Shown here piece after piece: positions 54,305-64,000 of a stretch of DNA of 64,000 nucleotides. A program made the translations under genes and the position numbers. The stretch comes from Nephrocerus scutellatus (lineage: Eukaryota; Arthropoda; Insecta; Diptera; Pipunculidae): NCBI GenBank assembly GCA_947095585.1, contig OX352761.1, forward strand, positions 66,419,823-66,483,822. The letters are read 5' to 3'. A model generated the notes under the pieces. That model worked only from the letters and a program-made list of their open reading frames with translations. It did not search any database and had not been told where the DNA came from. The first letter of the stretch is position 1, and the number at the start of each line of letters is the position of its first letter.

Positions 54305-54605
54305 ATTGTCGATCTGCCCAGATTTCAGAGGCTCTGTTCCAAGGGATTGTGTTGTTTGAGTCTTTGACTATCTTCGAGAGGTGTGCCAATCTTCTTATAT
54401 TTCTTCTTAATTTTCCACCTCTGGTTTGCCGTTTGAAATGGAGTTCTGTAGGTTTTGGTTTTGTTATTTGCGTGTCTTTATTTTCGTCTTGCCTTTTTTT
54501 GTATTCTTCAATCGTTATCCTTTTTGGTCTCTGTGTTGTTGTAAATGGTTTGTATGCTGGTGGTGTTTCAGTTGGTCCTCCAGTCGGTACGTATTCTTCT
54601 TCCAT
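54288..54605 (-). CDS. basic upstream protein of mdg1-like element
   Basis: 106 residues, starting MEEEYVPTGGPTETPPAYKP, containing KRITIEEYKKRQ and a basic middle (RQTRGGKLRRNIRRLAHL). The PPAY motif is a candidate late-domain or WW-binding motif. It overlaps the next frame by 17 bp. The family is unknown to me. Confidence 0.5.
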   Translation of the reverse strand: MEEEYVPTGGPTETPPAYKPFTTTQRPKRITIEEYKKRQDENKDTQITKPKPTELHFKRQTRGGKLRRNIRRLAHLSKIVKDSNNTIPWNRASEIWADRQFEARN

Positions 54606-54658
54606 TTATGTTGTGTGTGGTTTATGTGCTCGAGATGGCTGCAGGAAAATTTGTTGCT

Positions 54659-54858
54659 CAGGATCGTAGTTTGTGAAGGATGGTGAATTTTGTGTGAGCG
54701 TGTTCGCAGGATCTCAGTTGCAGGATCGTGGAATTGAAAAAATTTTATTTAGTGAAAAAAACGCAGTTCTCAGGATCGTAAATGCAGGATCGTGGAATTG
54801 AAAAATTTTATTTGGTGATAAAAACGCAGTTCTCAGGATCGTAAATACAGGATCGCCA
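54659..54858 (-). promoter_or_regulatory. primer site and repeated leader of mdg1-like element
   Basis: On the minus strand TGGCGATCCTG (54858-54848) follows the LTR end TTTTACA. The core CGATCCTG (given-strand CAGGATCG) recurs at 54834, 54785, 54771, 54721 and 54659, with a variant at 54707, inside a roughly 63-bp tandem repeat. Confidence 0.68.
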
Positions 54859-55464
54859 TGTAAAAGATTCGTCTTACTATGTAAAAATGTATAGCGGAAC
54901 CAATGACTGACAACGTAGACAGTGAACTTTGTGGAAGAACAACCTTTCTTAGTGAAGAGTGTTTTTGGCTGAGTCTTTGCAGTGGCTGCAACGTACTCGT
55001 ACTGCACTAGTTGCTAAGGCAATAAGCAGTACAAAGAAAATAATGAACCTTTTTGTGTCGAGTTGAGAATTAATCTGATTTTATTAAACGAAAACTTCTT
55101 CTTTTATAGTAAAATTGATTGTGAGATTAACAAAGGAAATTTCTTATTTACTAAATAAAAATACGTATCTAATAATTTTATCGGTTACAAAATAGTGTTC
55201 TCATTAATGGTTCACTTGAAATATTTGTGTTAGAGTAGGGCACAATGCAAATGCTCTACTTGTGTATATGATTCATAATGCACTGTGTCGATATTGACCG
55301 AACACGTGTGCTTTGTTTATACTATTGCGTAATTTATGGCTTTGTGGATTTGAATATTTATATTGAGAATTGGTGCTGTTACAATTTATGTTTTTTGGAT
55401 TTATATTTGGTTGGTACGATCTTATGGATATTGGTTGGTGTGTATGTTATGGATATACACTACA
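54859..55464 (-). repeat. 5' LTR of mdg1-like element
   Basis: 606 bp, minus-strand TGTAGTGTATATCC...CTTTTACA. TGTAGT starts are characteristic of mdg1/412-type LTRs. No second copy is in the window. Confidence 0.68.
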
Positions 55465-58400
55465 GAATAATTGTTAAGTAAGATGAATGCCTTGCAATCA
55501 AATCTATAATGATGTTTCATTTTCGACAGCGAGAAAAACTATCGTCTTTGTTTTTACTTCACAAGACTTTTGTTCTGGCGACAACTCAAAATGAGTATTT
55601 TTTGGCCAATGTGCAGGGTCTCCCAAAAGGCACGGTGGCCCTTTAAACCAAATGGAGTTAACGAGCTCGTCAGCGTTACAGCCTCTAGAGACTACATCTG
55701 CAGGGTTAAGCTTAGTTGGCACATGCCGCCATTTAGCTTTTATTGACCATTCTTGAACTTCTGACACACGATTTGCGACAAATGTGGCAAGTGTTGATGG
55801 ATGCATTTTTATCCAATACAACGCGATTTCGGAATCAGTCCAAAACGTTACATCTTCGATTCCACATTCTAACATTGACTGCGCTCTATTCCAGAGTTTA
55901 GCCAGTAGATGCACCGCACACAATTCCAAGCGAGGCAAAGTTTTCGTTTTAAGGGGGGCGACTTTTGACTTGGCTGTTAAAAGTTCTGTATGACTACCAG
56001 TGGCATCGTGAATGAGAACGTAAATGCAGCAGCCGTAGGCCCTCATTGATGCATCTGCAAAACCGTGAATGTGACATTTGCATTGGAATGAGTATAAACA
56101 TAACAAGGAATAGCTATGGAACCCAACTGACTTAAATTACGTTTAAAATGTTTCCAACTGGTATCAAGGCGCATGGGAATGGATTCATCCCAGTCTAATT
56201 TGTGAAGCCAAAGCTCTTGCAATAAAATTTTTGCTTTGTCAACTATTGGACAAAGAAGACCAAGAGGATCAAACAGACGCGCGGAAACCGACAATATGTT
56301 TCGCTTTGTAGCGCGTAATTCGTTATAGTTTTGATCTAGCTGAAAATGGAAAACATCTTCCCTTGGAACCCAAATAATTCCTAGCGCTTTAGTGGAATCG
56401 GAATAGTTGAATTGAAGCGATTTATCGAAACTTTCGTTGTTATAGAACCTTGAATGATTCGAAAAGCACTTTGCTAGGTAAAATCCTGCTGATTTTAAAA
56501 TATCAGAAACTTTTTTCCAAATCGTTTCAAGATTTTTAAGATCTTCTGCCCCTGTGAGAAGATCGTCGACATAGAAATCGCTTCGAACTACCTTTGATCC
56601 AAGTGGCAGAGAGCTATTATAAGTGTCGCTTAGTTGCAGTAAGCATCTTATTGCTAAGAATGGTGCTGGCGACGTTCCGTATGTGACAGTGTTCAACTTG
56701 TAAAGTTTAATCAACTGATATTTCCGATCAGACTCACGTATCTGTACCTGACGATACATTTTAGTAATATCTGCTGTAAGTGCATATTTATGTAATCGGA
56801 AACGAATCAAGGTCGAATATAGCTCCTCTTGTATTGTAGGACCGACCATCAATACATCATTCAGCGAAAGTTTTGTTGAACTACGACTCGACGCATCAAA
56901 ACTACTCGAAGTTTTGTAGTAGTACTCTGTGGCCGATAGACACACTGATGCGGAATAACGTAGTGAGAAGACTTTGTAATTTCATTGGATGTGAAAGTCA
57001 TATGACCCAATGCCAGATATTCCTTCATGAAATCTATATACATACCCCTTAATACATTATCCTTAGACAGTTTTCTTTCGAGTAAAAGGAATCTTCGCTT
57101 AGCGGTTTCAAATGATTGGCCAAGTGTAATAGGATTGGATGAAAAAGGAAGTTTAACCTCAAAGCGACCAGTCTTTAAACGCCGCATATTATTTTTAAAG
57201 TGCTCCTCACACTGCTGCTGCTCTGCCGTAAATTTGTTAACGTGCTTCTCTTTTGGAATTTCTTCTGACTCCCAGAAGCGTTGCACTAGAGACTCAAGAG
57301 TATCATTTTCGTCAACTTGAATAGCTATGTTACATTTTTGAGTTTCAAAGTCCCCTGAATGTTTGTAATTACCTGACACAATCCAGCCAAGTAAGTTTTT
57401 TGAATTGTTGGACGATTGGGAGATCGTTTAACCTGTCCTACGCATAGAAGATCAAAAAATGTCTCCGCCCCTAATAGCAAATCTATTTTCTGCGGCTTAT
57501 AGAAGTAAGGATCAGCTAATTTACAATTGGAAGGAATGATCCAGTCCTTCGTTGAAACTATACGATTAGGTTGATATGTCGAAATCGAACGTAACACCGA
57601 AAAGTCAGACGAAAATTCAACTGAATTTATTCTGGACTTAACTGATGCATGTACCTTGTGTTTAATTGTTGAACGTGCATTTCTAATACCTCCTAAGTTA
57701 AGGTAGTTTTCCTTCCTAGGAAGATGTAATCTTTGAGCAAGCTCTTCAGCTATAAAGTTAATTTGAGATCCAGAATCTAGCAATGCTCGAGCAGGAACGT
57801 ACTCACCAGAGCTATTCTGTACTTGTACTGCTGCTGTTGCAAGGAGAACCTGATCTTTGTTAGCAGCAGCATGATTTACAACTGCATTCGAACAAGAAGG
57901 GTGATCGTCAAAACTGTTAACTACAGGAGAATTGACTTTAAATTGATGTAAGAGCGTATAATGTACTTGATTGCACACTCGACAACGAGATCCTTTGCAG
58001 TTCCTTACTGAATGATCTTTTCCGAGGCAATTTATACAAAGTGGTAATCTTTTAACAAACTGGAACCTTTGATTTACTTCCAAAGTGGAAAACGACGGAC
58101 ATGAACTTATGAAATGGTCGTTTTGCTTGCAGTAGACGCATTTGAACGCTTTGCTTGTGCAGGGAAACGCTGATTTAAAACTCTTTTTGGAACCATTGTT
58201 GATAGGTTTGTTTGGTTTATTCATAGGCGTGAATCTAGCCTTTGACGCTTCATCATAAGAATGTGAATGTGACATAATAATGTGAATAAGAATAGAATTT
58301 GTTGTATTTTTCTCGTTACCAATCGACAAAAGCGAATCATAGATAGCTGACACTGTATCTATAGTACTACGCAGTGCCGCTGCTGAAGGTTTGTTTGTTT

Positions 58401-58975
58401 CCGGAAGATCGAAAAGCTTTGAAATAGTTTAAAAAAATATAAGACAGTCGTTTTCATAGACCTTTTCCAAATTAGCCAAAGCTTTTGGATAATTGTCTTC
58501 TGATATTTGAAAGGCGCGAACCGTGCCTAAGGCCTCGTCAGACAAACAAATTAGATAGTTAAACTTTTAGATTTGCGTGAGCGAGAAATCATTATCAACT
58601 AAACTTTTGAACAAACTCATAAAGTTTTTGTACTCAGAATACTTTCCACTAAACTTAGGAAGTCTCATTTTAGGAGGCTGAGAATTATGCGTACCCGAAA
58701 CAAAGGAATATTCTGGAACATTAGTTTGGCGTTGTGTTCCTAAAATCGACAACAACAGCGATTCTGTTGTGACACAAGCTTCTTGAAGCTCTGGACGACT
58801 TCTATTTCAGACTGATAATTCTGTTTCTGTTTATATATGAATTAAGAATTTTTAATCTACACTGCAATTCAATGTGATTTAATGATATCGTTTTTCCTGT
58901 AAGGAGTTTTTGATCCGGAGAATATTTGCAACAGACAACGATTTTTGCTGCTTTAATTTCTCCAACGGTTCATCG
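55465..58975 (-). mobile_element. BEL/Pao element copy 3 (gag to RNase H)
   Basis: Minus-strand coding region from the gag N-terminus (about 58975) to the end of RNase H (55504). There it meets the mdg1-like LTR, so integrase and both LTRs are not seen. Less decayed than copy 2, and of a different subfamily from the 4443 element. Confidence 0.8.
55504..58975 (-). pseudogene. gag-protease-RT-RNase H of BEL copy 3
   Basis: Gag start SVANILRIKNSLQEKRY (58920) and KMRLPKFSGKYSEYKNFMSLF (58660). 58353-57325 has the zinc knuckles (CVYCKQNDHFISSC, CINCLGKDHSVRNC, CRVCNQVHYTLLH) and the protease LLDSGSQINFI, then KIDLLLGAETFFDLL. 57379-56861 has the RT start, 56945-56043 has LNDVLMVGPTIQ, LTADITKMYRQVQ, DFYVDDLLTG and ARLFDPLGLL, and 56106-55504 has RNase H (IHGFADASMRAYG, LPRLELCAVHLL, FWTDSEIAL, NPADVVSRG). 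Frameshifts near 58560, 57340, 56900 and 56060 plus a stop near 58430. Confidence 0.82.
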
Positions 58976-59021
58976 CTGGTTGGTGATTTTTGAGTAGGCG
59001 ACCTTTGATGCCTTTTGCCAG

Positions 59022-59042
59022 TCATCATCATCATCATCATCA
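59022..59042. repeat. (CAT)n microsatellite
   Basis: Seven CAT units at the border between BEL copy 3 and the 387-bp repeat. Confidence 0.8.
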
Positions 59043-59043
59043 T

Positions 59044-59995
59044 ATTCAATAACCGACCCAATCTTCCAAACTCAATTCCAAAATTTGTGCAACTGTGGTG
59101 CTATATAAGCATTCGCAGAACTGTACCTTATATCAAGTGTACATCTAGCATATGTAATTGTGCTTTTGCATCAATTTCCAATGAATCAACCTAATATTTT
59201 AGAACAACCTTTCGAAATAGTGAAATACAGTTTGAAAATTATCAATCTTTATTGAATTGATTTAATATTTTAACTTAATTTCCGAAATAATGAATTACAC
59301 GAAATTATGTAATTTATTGGCTGTACAGATCACATATGCTTTTGCAAACTGTACACAACGAACTTCACGAGTACAGCAACCAAATACCGTATCACAAGTA
59401 CATCTCTTATTGTTGTTGTTGTTGATGTAATATTCAATAACCGACCCAATCTTCCAAACTAAATTCCAGAATTTGTGCAACTGTGGTGCTATATAAGCAT
59501 TCGCACGAAATGCAAAGTATAATACCAGAACTGTACCTTATATCAAATGTACAGGTAGCATATGTAATTGTGCTTTTGCATCAATTTCCAATGAATCAAC
59601 CCAATATTTTAGAACAGCATTTCCGAATAGTGAAATACAGTTTGAAAATTATCAATCTTTATTGAATTGATTTAATATTTCAACTTAATTTCCGAAACAA
59701 TAAATTACACGAAATGATGTAATTTATTGGCTATACAGATCACATATGCTTTTGCAAACTGTACGCAATGAACTTCAGTTCAACCCAATTTTCTAGATCA
59801 ACCTTTCGAAGTTGTGAAAATTATCAATCCTTAACGAATTGATTTAATATTTCAACTAAATTCCAAAATAATGAATTACACGAAATGATGTAATTTATTG
59901 GCTGTACAAAGCACATGTGCTTTTGCAAACTGTACGCAATGAACTTCATGAGTACAGCAAGCAAATACCGTATTACAAGTACATTAAACGCAATT
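59044..59995. repeat. 387-bp tandem repeat, about 2.6 copies
   Basis: CAATAACCGACCCAATCTTC starts units near 59047 and 59433. A third, shortened unit runs from about 59780 to 59995. Each unit is preceded by a trinucleotide run ((CAT)n or (GTT)n). Very AT-rich, no frame. Satellite-like, or a small element copied in tandem. Confidence 0.75.
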
Positions 59996-60055
59996 AATAT
60001 GGTGATATTTAAATATATGTATGTATTTGAAATATTTCGATATTTAAAGTTTTAA

Positions 60056-61233
60056 CCCTCTACCGCATGAATTAATGTGCAAGGAGGAAAAAAAACGGTT
60101 GAAATAGCTTATTTTGATTATTGTTTAACAATATTTATTAAAAAAAGTACAAAAAAATATTTAGTTTAAAAAATAAAATACGAAGCCATATATGGCATAA
60201 AAAAACATAAATGAAATTTCCCGCTGGCCTATAGATTTACTCCAGTAGTGTCTTAAAGCCGGGAGCTTGACTAAGGACATGAAGATAAGTCATGCCAATG
60301 AATTGCTTCATTTCACTATTGCTTATGCTTGCAGGCTTGTTTATTTTATCCTGAACTGATTTTTTGTTCGATTCTTCTACTATAAGACTTATCAACTCCT
60401 CAGAGAAAAAAAATCGTAAGGTGTCTTTAACGTTTTTACAAATGGTGGAAGATCAACACGTCCTTTGAATTAAAATTTTTTTTCATCGTATGGTTCCAAA
60501 TTTTTCTTTCTCCAGATAACGTTTTTTTCAAACCTAAGTTTTTTGGTCTCGAGATCGACGCAACATTCTCATTTTCAGGCACAGATTCTGTATCAGTTTC
60601 AGGCACTGTTAGGCTGTCACTGTAAGACCCCTGATGGTTTTCCGAGGGTTCGTATCCCTTATCGGAGTCTGGAGCTAGCTCTCCGCTCAAAGATCCATCT
60701 CCAGGAATAAGCTAATTACTTCTATTCTTACCATAAAAACTGTTCGGATCCATTTCTGTAACAAAAAACAAGTGTTTTTTCTTTACGCGAGTACAAACAC
60801 GCATTAACCAAATGAACGAAAAATAACCTTTAACGCATACGAAGCCATATATGGCTTCAGTTATTAAACTAATCAAACGAGTATTTGCAATATTTTTTAA
60901 CAAAAGAAATACATTAATAATATAGAAAATTAAATATTTTAACCAAAATGTATTTTTAAACTGATTGTTCTTCCGATTGAACACAACTATTTGCACTTAT
61001 AATCAAACTTTTTTCCCACTTTATATTTTCAATGCACACGCGCGAGGAACTGAAGTACAAATGAGCATATCGCAGACAGCCGTTATCTGGCAAATATGAA
61101 AAGTATCGTTTTGTGTTGTAGGCGATACAAACTAAGTGATCATGTTGTGTTTTAGTCATTTAGAATGTGATGTATTAAAGAAAATACATTATTATTGCGA
61201 ACAGCCATATATGGCTTCGTATGCGGTAGAGGG
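60056..61233 (-). mobile_element. piggyBac-type transposon, internal deletion derivative
   Basis: 1178 bp with perfect 13-bp inverted ends CCCTCTACCGCAT, flanked on both sides by the target TTAA (60052-60055, 61234-61237). The palindrome AGCCATATATGGCT occurs near each end and in the middle (60182 partly, 60842, 61204). Only the start of a transposase remains inside. Confidence 0.85.
60240..60750 (-). pseudogene. N-terminal fragment of piggyBac transposase
   Basis: Starts MDPNSFYGKNRSN (60750), interrupted by a stop at 60711, then an acidic region (SDKGYEPSENHQGSYSDSL) and LSGERKIWNHTMKKNF (60510). After a stop at 60434, frame-shifted family sequence follows: NKPASISNSEMKQFIGMTYL and VLSQAPGFKTLLE (60350-60245). 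The catalytic Asp region is deleted. The element could move only with a transposase from elsewhere. Confidence 0.7.
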
Positions 61234-61329
61234 TTAAAACGATATTTTTTCTTTTTTATACTTGAGTTTTGTTGGACCAACAACTACGTTTGTGTGAAAA
61301 TTTAATCTTAGGTTAAATTAATCAGCGTG

Positions 61330-61969
61330 GTTTAGCACTTCTTCTATTTGATTCCAATTTCAGCTTATGTCCAACGTGTAACGTGATTCCGTTAATTTGT
61401 TGCAGCCAAGGATTGCAGATCCAATGCGCAGAATTACTTTGCAGTTGCAGAAAAATTTAATTTGATCACTTTTAAATTTAAATGTATACACAAAATTGTA
61501 TTCACTACTAATTTATGACTTGTTCTGCCGGAGTAGTCAAGTCCCTGCTCGGGCGCCATGAAAAGTTAGCAAGCTTTTTTGCTAAATGAAAAAGAAGCGA
61601 TTTTTGGTATTTTTGTACTTCACGATTATTTAATTTAGGGCGACCTACCCGGCCGACGATAATGAACAAGTGAGCTTATAAATATGCCAAAGATGGCTTA
61701 ACATAATTAAATCCCTTTAGTGCAGGGTGACAACTTAAAATAAAGAAATAAATGAACTTGTTCAACAACTAATTACGTTATACATCATGTTCTAAAATTC
61801 ATTCATTCATTAGTTACAAGTAAATTCATTGAATTTAAAAGGGAATATTATAAATTATGTATTACAGCACCAGTAATTACAAATTTATTAACATGAAATA
61901 GTTGCAATGAAATAGTTGTTATTAATATATGAAATTGTGATTATGGCTAGTTACGAAGTAACGTAACAA
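61330..61969 (-). mobile_element. gypsy-type LTR with primer site and leader fragment
   Basis: On the minus strand a likely LTR TGTTACGTTAC...CTAACTTTTCA (61969-61559, 411 bp) is followed by the primer site TGGCGCCCGAGCAGGGAC (61558-61541) and leader to about 61330. It lies next to a BEL LTR remnant, so it probably inserted into it. No coding part remains. Confidence 0.65.
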
Positions 61970-62013
61970 TATTAAAATTACTTTTATTTTGTTAATAATT
62001 TGTTTAATTTACC
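61970..62013 (+). repeat. remnant of BEL copy 2-type LTR end
   Basis: 44 bp ATTAAAATTACTTTTATTTT...TTTAATTTACC, the same as 43667-43708. No primer site follows. Confidence 0.65.
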
Positions 62014-62134
62014 TTGATGAGTGTCTGTAATTTAATATTTTAATGATTGCTATGCAGAAAGCAACATGAAGAATCCGTTTAATGGGGAATATGGGTCAAG
62101 AATCCAATTAGACTTGTATGTCACTAATTGCTTT

Positions 62135-62434
62135 GGGTCTATTCTTTTATTCAACCCGAGCGAATGAAGTTACCCGGAGTACAACTAGCGAACGTTGCAC
62201 GGCCTAAAAATGTTTGGTGTGTACACTAGGTAACTTTACTCGCTCTTACTCTGCCTTACACTGATATTCATTTCAGTTGAAGTAAAAAATAGGAAACTGC
62301 GTATGCACCGTGTCGTGCTCGGTTCTCAAAAAAAAAGGAAGAGTACAGAGTAAAATTACCCCAGTTGAATAAAAAAACAAACTGTAAATTTTTGATGTAC
62401 ACTGCTCGCTCGGGTTGAATAAAAGAATAGACCC
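62135..62434. mobile_element. MITE with perfect 29-bp inverted repeats
   Basis: 300 bp. The ends GGGTCTATTCTTTTATTC...CGAGCGA and their exact inverse are at 62135-62163 and 62406-62434. TTT is on both sides (possible 3-bp target duplication). No frame. The superfamily is unclear; 3-bp targets and GGG ends occur in PIF/Harbinger. Confidence 0.8.
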
Positions 62435-62663
62435 TTTGAGTCAATATATTGATATTAGTTTTTGTTTTTGGATATATGGTGTATGCATTCATGCACTGCA
62501 TGGCATTTCTTATGGGTATGGCTATTCCTACTACTTAAATAAATGACGCATGGTTTAACTTAGCGCAATCTTTGTATGGATATGTGTGTATAAGCTTTTA
62601 TTTAACAATTTAAATACGGGAATTTTTTAATGTTACAATTGTTTTAAGAATTTGTTCAGGCCG
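62435..62663. other. AT-rich spacer, nothing recognised
   Basis: Non-coding. Confidence 0.5.
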
Positions 62664-62988
62664 TGTTTTTTTTAATGTCGGAGAAATTGGAGAAATACGA
62701 GTTCCGAGATATCCGATAAATCCGATAATTTTTTTCTGTGATCAGATCTGTCAGATCAAAAAAATTATCTGCTGTTTTTTTTAGTATCAGAGAAAAGTTT
62801 TATTTTTTACCTAAACTACAGCGGTCAAAAAATGTTTATTTTTTCAGAGTAAAAAGATCATATCAGACAACAATCGGCGCGAAAAAAAAGGCCTAAGAAG
62901 AAAAATTTTTTCTCGGGGATTGAAAAACGCAGATCTCAGTTCTGACAGTTAAATTATCTCTCCGATTACTCCGACCTAAAAAAAAACA
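62664..62988. mobile_element. small element with imperfect inverted ends
   Basis: 325 bp. The left end TGTTTTTTTTAATGTCGGAG and the inverse of the right end TGTTTTTTTTTAGGTCGGAG continue to match over about 35 bp. The inside contains further palindromes (ATCAGATCTGTCAGATC). No clear target duplication. Confidence 0.6.
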
Positions 62989-63349
62989 TGCATGGACCCG
63001 CGCGGTTGCGTTATTGTTCACTGGAGTAGTGCATTTATATTTGTTACTTATGAGATAATTATTTTTGTACGGGTGGCAGTCATCATATCATGAAAACCCA
63101 GTTTCGTTTCCACGGTGTTGCATATTGCACTGTATGCACAAAACCAGGGGCATGATAACCGCACGGAGATATATGGCGATCAATAAAATTTACATTGGAA
63201 TACAATAACAGTTCACCGCCAGGCCATAATGAGAATAGAACATCTTCGAGAAAAGGAACTTATTTGACTAGTTTGAATAATTTTAGCAAATATATGAGAT
63301 TTTTTTTTGAACTTTAAAAAATACGGAAGGAGGTAGTCATGTAAATTAC
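62989..63349. other. unassigned DNA
   Basis: No frame or repeat recognised. Confidence 0.4.
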
Positions 63350-63543
63350 TTTTCACACGACCATAGACGTGACTGTTTCCTACGTTATATCCTACCTTCA
63401 AAAGTAGGCATTATTCACACTAGTGTGTTAACATAGAAAATACTATTGTTATTTACTGCAGTCTTAGTGTACACACATGCCCACAGTAGTATTGCATTGC
63501 GCATGAGCAGCTTAGCAGAGAAATTGTTTTGATCGTGTGAAAA
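63350..63543. mobile_element. MITE of the TTTCACACGA family, copy 1
   Basis: Ends TTTCACACGACCA and TGATCGTGTGAAA are inverted copies with one difference. The inside is shared with copy 2 at 63623-63816 (ACACTAGTGTGTTAACAT; TTATTTACTGCAGTCT; CACAGTAGTATTGCAT). No frame. Confidence 0.7.
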
Positions 63544-63622
63544 ATAGCCTACATTACTCGCTCAAAAATGTTCTTTTTACATGACCATATCGCGCTTTCC
63601 TCGCTCGTTATTTAATATACTA

Positions 63623-63816
63623 TTTCACACGACCATAGACGAAAGTGACTGTTTCGTATGCTAAAACCTACCTTGAAACCCATGCATAACCCACACTAGT
63701 GTGTTAACATGAAAAATACTTTTGTTATTTACTGCAGTCTCAGTGGACACACATTCCCACAGTAGTATTGCATAACGCATGAGCAGTTAACCGAGAAATT
63801 GTTTTGATCGTGTGAA
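63623..63816. mobile_element. MITE of the TTTCACACGA family, copy 2
   Basis: Same ends and order as copy 1, about 85-90 percent alike by eye, same direction, about 273 bp downstream. The palindrome CACACTAGTGTG is kept in both. Confidence 0.7.
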
Positions 63817-64000
63817 AAATACCGTACATTACTCGCTGAAAAGTGCCTATCGTACAAGGTGGTCTGCAAGGGCTGTTGCAGCTTTAGTGTTTAAACGCTT
63901 AAAAAATATAAAAGAGGCAGTACTACAACAGAAAAAAACTGTTGTTATTGAAACGAAATCATTAATTAAATGACTGATTATGAAACTGCTATAATGACAA

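Larger units (their letters stand above)
49690..55464 (-). mobile_element. mdg1/412-like Ty3/gypsy element
   Basis: Minus-strand order: 5' LTR 55464-54859 (606 bp, TGTAGTGTATATCC...CTTTTACA), primer site 54858 down, repeated leader, two small upstream frames (54605-54288 and 54304-54023), an inserted Helitron, gag (53529-52789), protease (about 52520-52076), reverse transcriptase (52024-51262), RNase H and integrase (51096-49722). The 3' part of integrase and the 3' LTR are missing at 49690. The TGTAGT LTR start, gag without zinc knuckle and upstream small frames fit the mdg1 clade. Confidence 0.75.

Noticed and set aside
1..64000. Host protein-coding gene
   Set aside because: All frames with recognisable domains belong to transposable elements. 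No intron-containing host gene could be supported.

Overview
The window reads as a nest of transposable elements from an insect genome, most likely a dipteran. A tephritid-like fly is my inference from the mixture of BEL/Pao, mdg1-type Ty3/gypsy, R1- and R4-type LINEs, a LOA-type LINE, a Helitron and a piggyBac derivative. I see no host protein gene, rRNA or tRNA gene. Almost every long reading frame is a piece of a retroelement, and most are broken by frameshifts, stops or later insertions. This composition suggests heterochromatin or a TE-rich intergenic region.

Layout. 1-4442: R4-clade LINE sequence present twice as a direct duplication (offset 3397 bp), separated by a 755-bp tandem repeat and a 118-bp tandem repeat. 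4443-11341: a nearly complete BEL/Pao LTR retrotransposon (6.9 kb, 5-bp target duplication, LTRs of 409 and 416 bp) inserted into the reverse-transcriptase region of the R4 LINE, whose 3' half resumes at 11342-12702. 12703-24345: R1-clade LINE copies on the minus strand, interrupted by a Ty3/gypsy-type element (18152-23194) that has gag-protease and a glutamine-rich frame but no polymerase. Its 2.5-kb LTR is mostly tandem repeats. 24440-27470: a second R4-clade LINE. 27477-31200: an R1 3' fragment, an element with layered inverted termini, a dispersed repeat and a large foldback repeat.

32058-36426: a LOA-type LINE with ORF1, endonuclease, reverse transcriptase and part of RNase H. 36720-37900: an array of about seven copies of a CTCF-like motif in a tandem repeat, with a tRNA-derived SINE inserted in it. 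37900-41355: LTR-element 5' ends, a leader with repeated small hairpins, and two copies of a dispersed repeat. 42560-43258: the 3' end of an RTE-like LINE. 43590-47145: a decayed BEL/Pao copy, joined to a minus-strand CR1/jockey-group LINE (47146-49690). 49690-55464: an mdg1/412-like gypsy element on the minus strand carrying a 404-bp Helitron. It sits next to a third BEL/Pao copy (55465-58975, minus). 59044-64000: a satellite-like repeat, a piggyBac deletion derivative (TTAA-flanked), gypsy LTR and leader remnants, and several small terminal-inverted-repeat elements (MITEs).

The most interesting signals lie in non-coding parts of the retroelements. The BEL leader holds a duplicated array of perfect hairpins with different stems but the same GGCCGACA loop. 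A second LTR element has seven leader hairpins with a conserved loop and one compensated stem change. The polymerase-less gypsy element has a higher-order repeat in its LTR, and there is a CTCF-like motif array. All coordinates, repeat counts and mismatch counts were read by eye and have not been checked by alignment.
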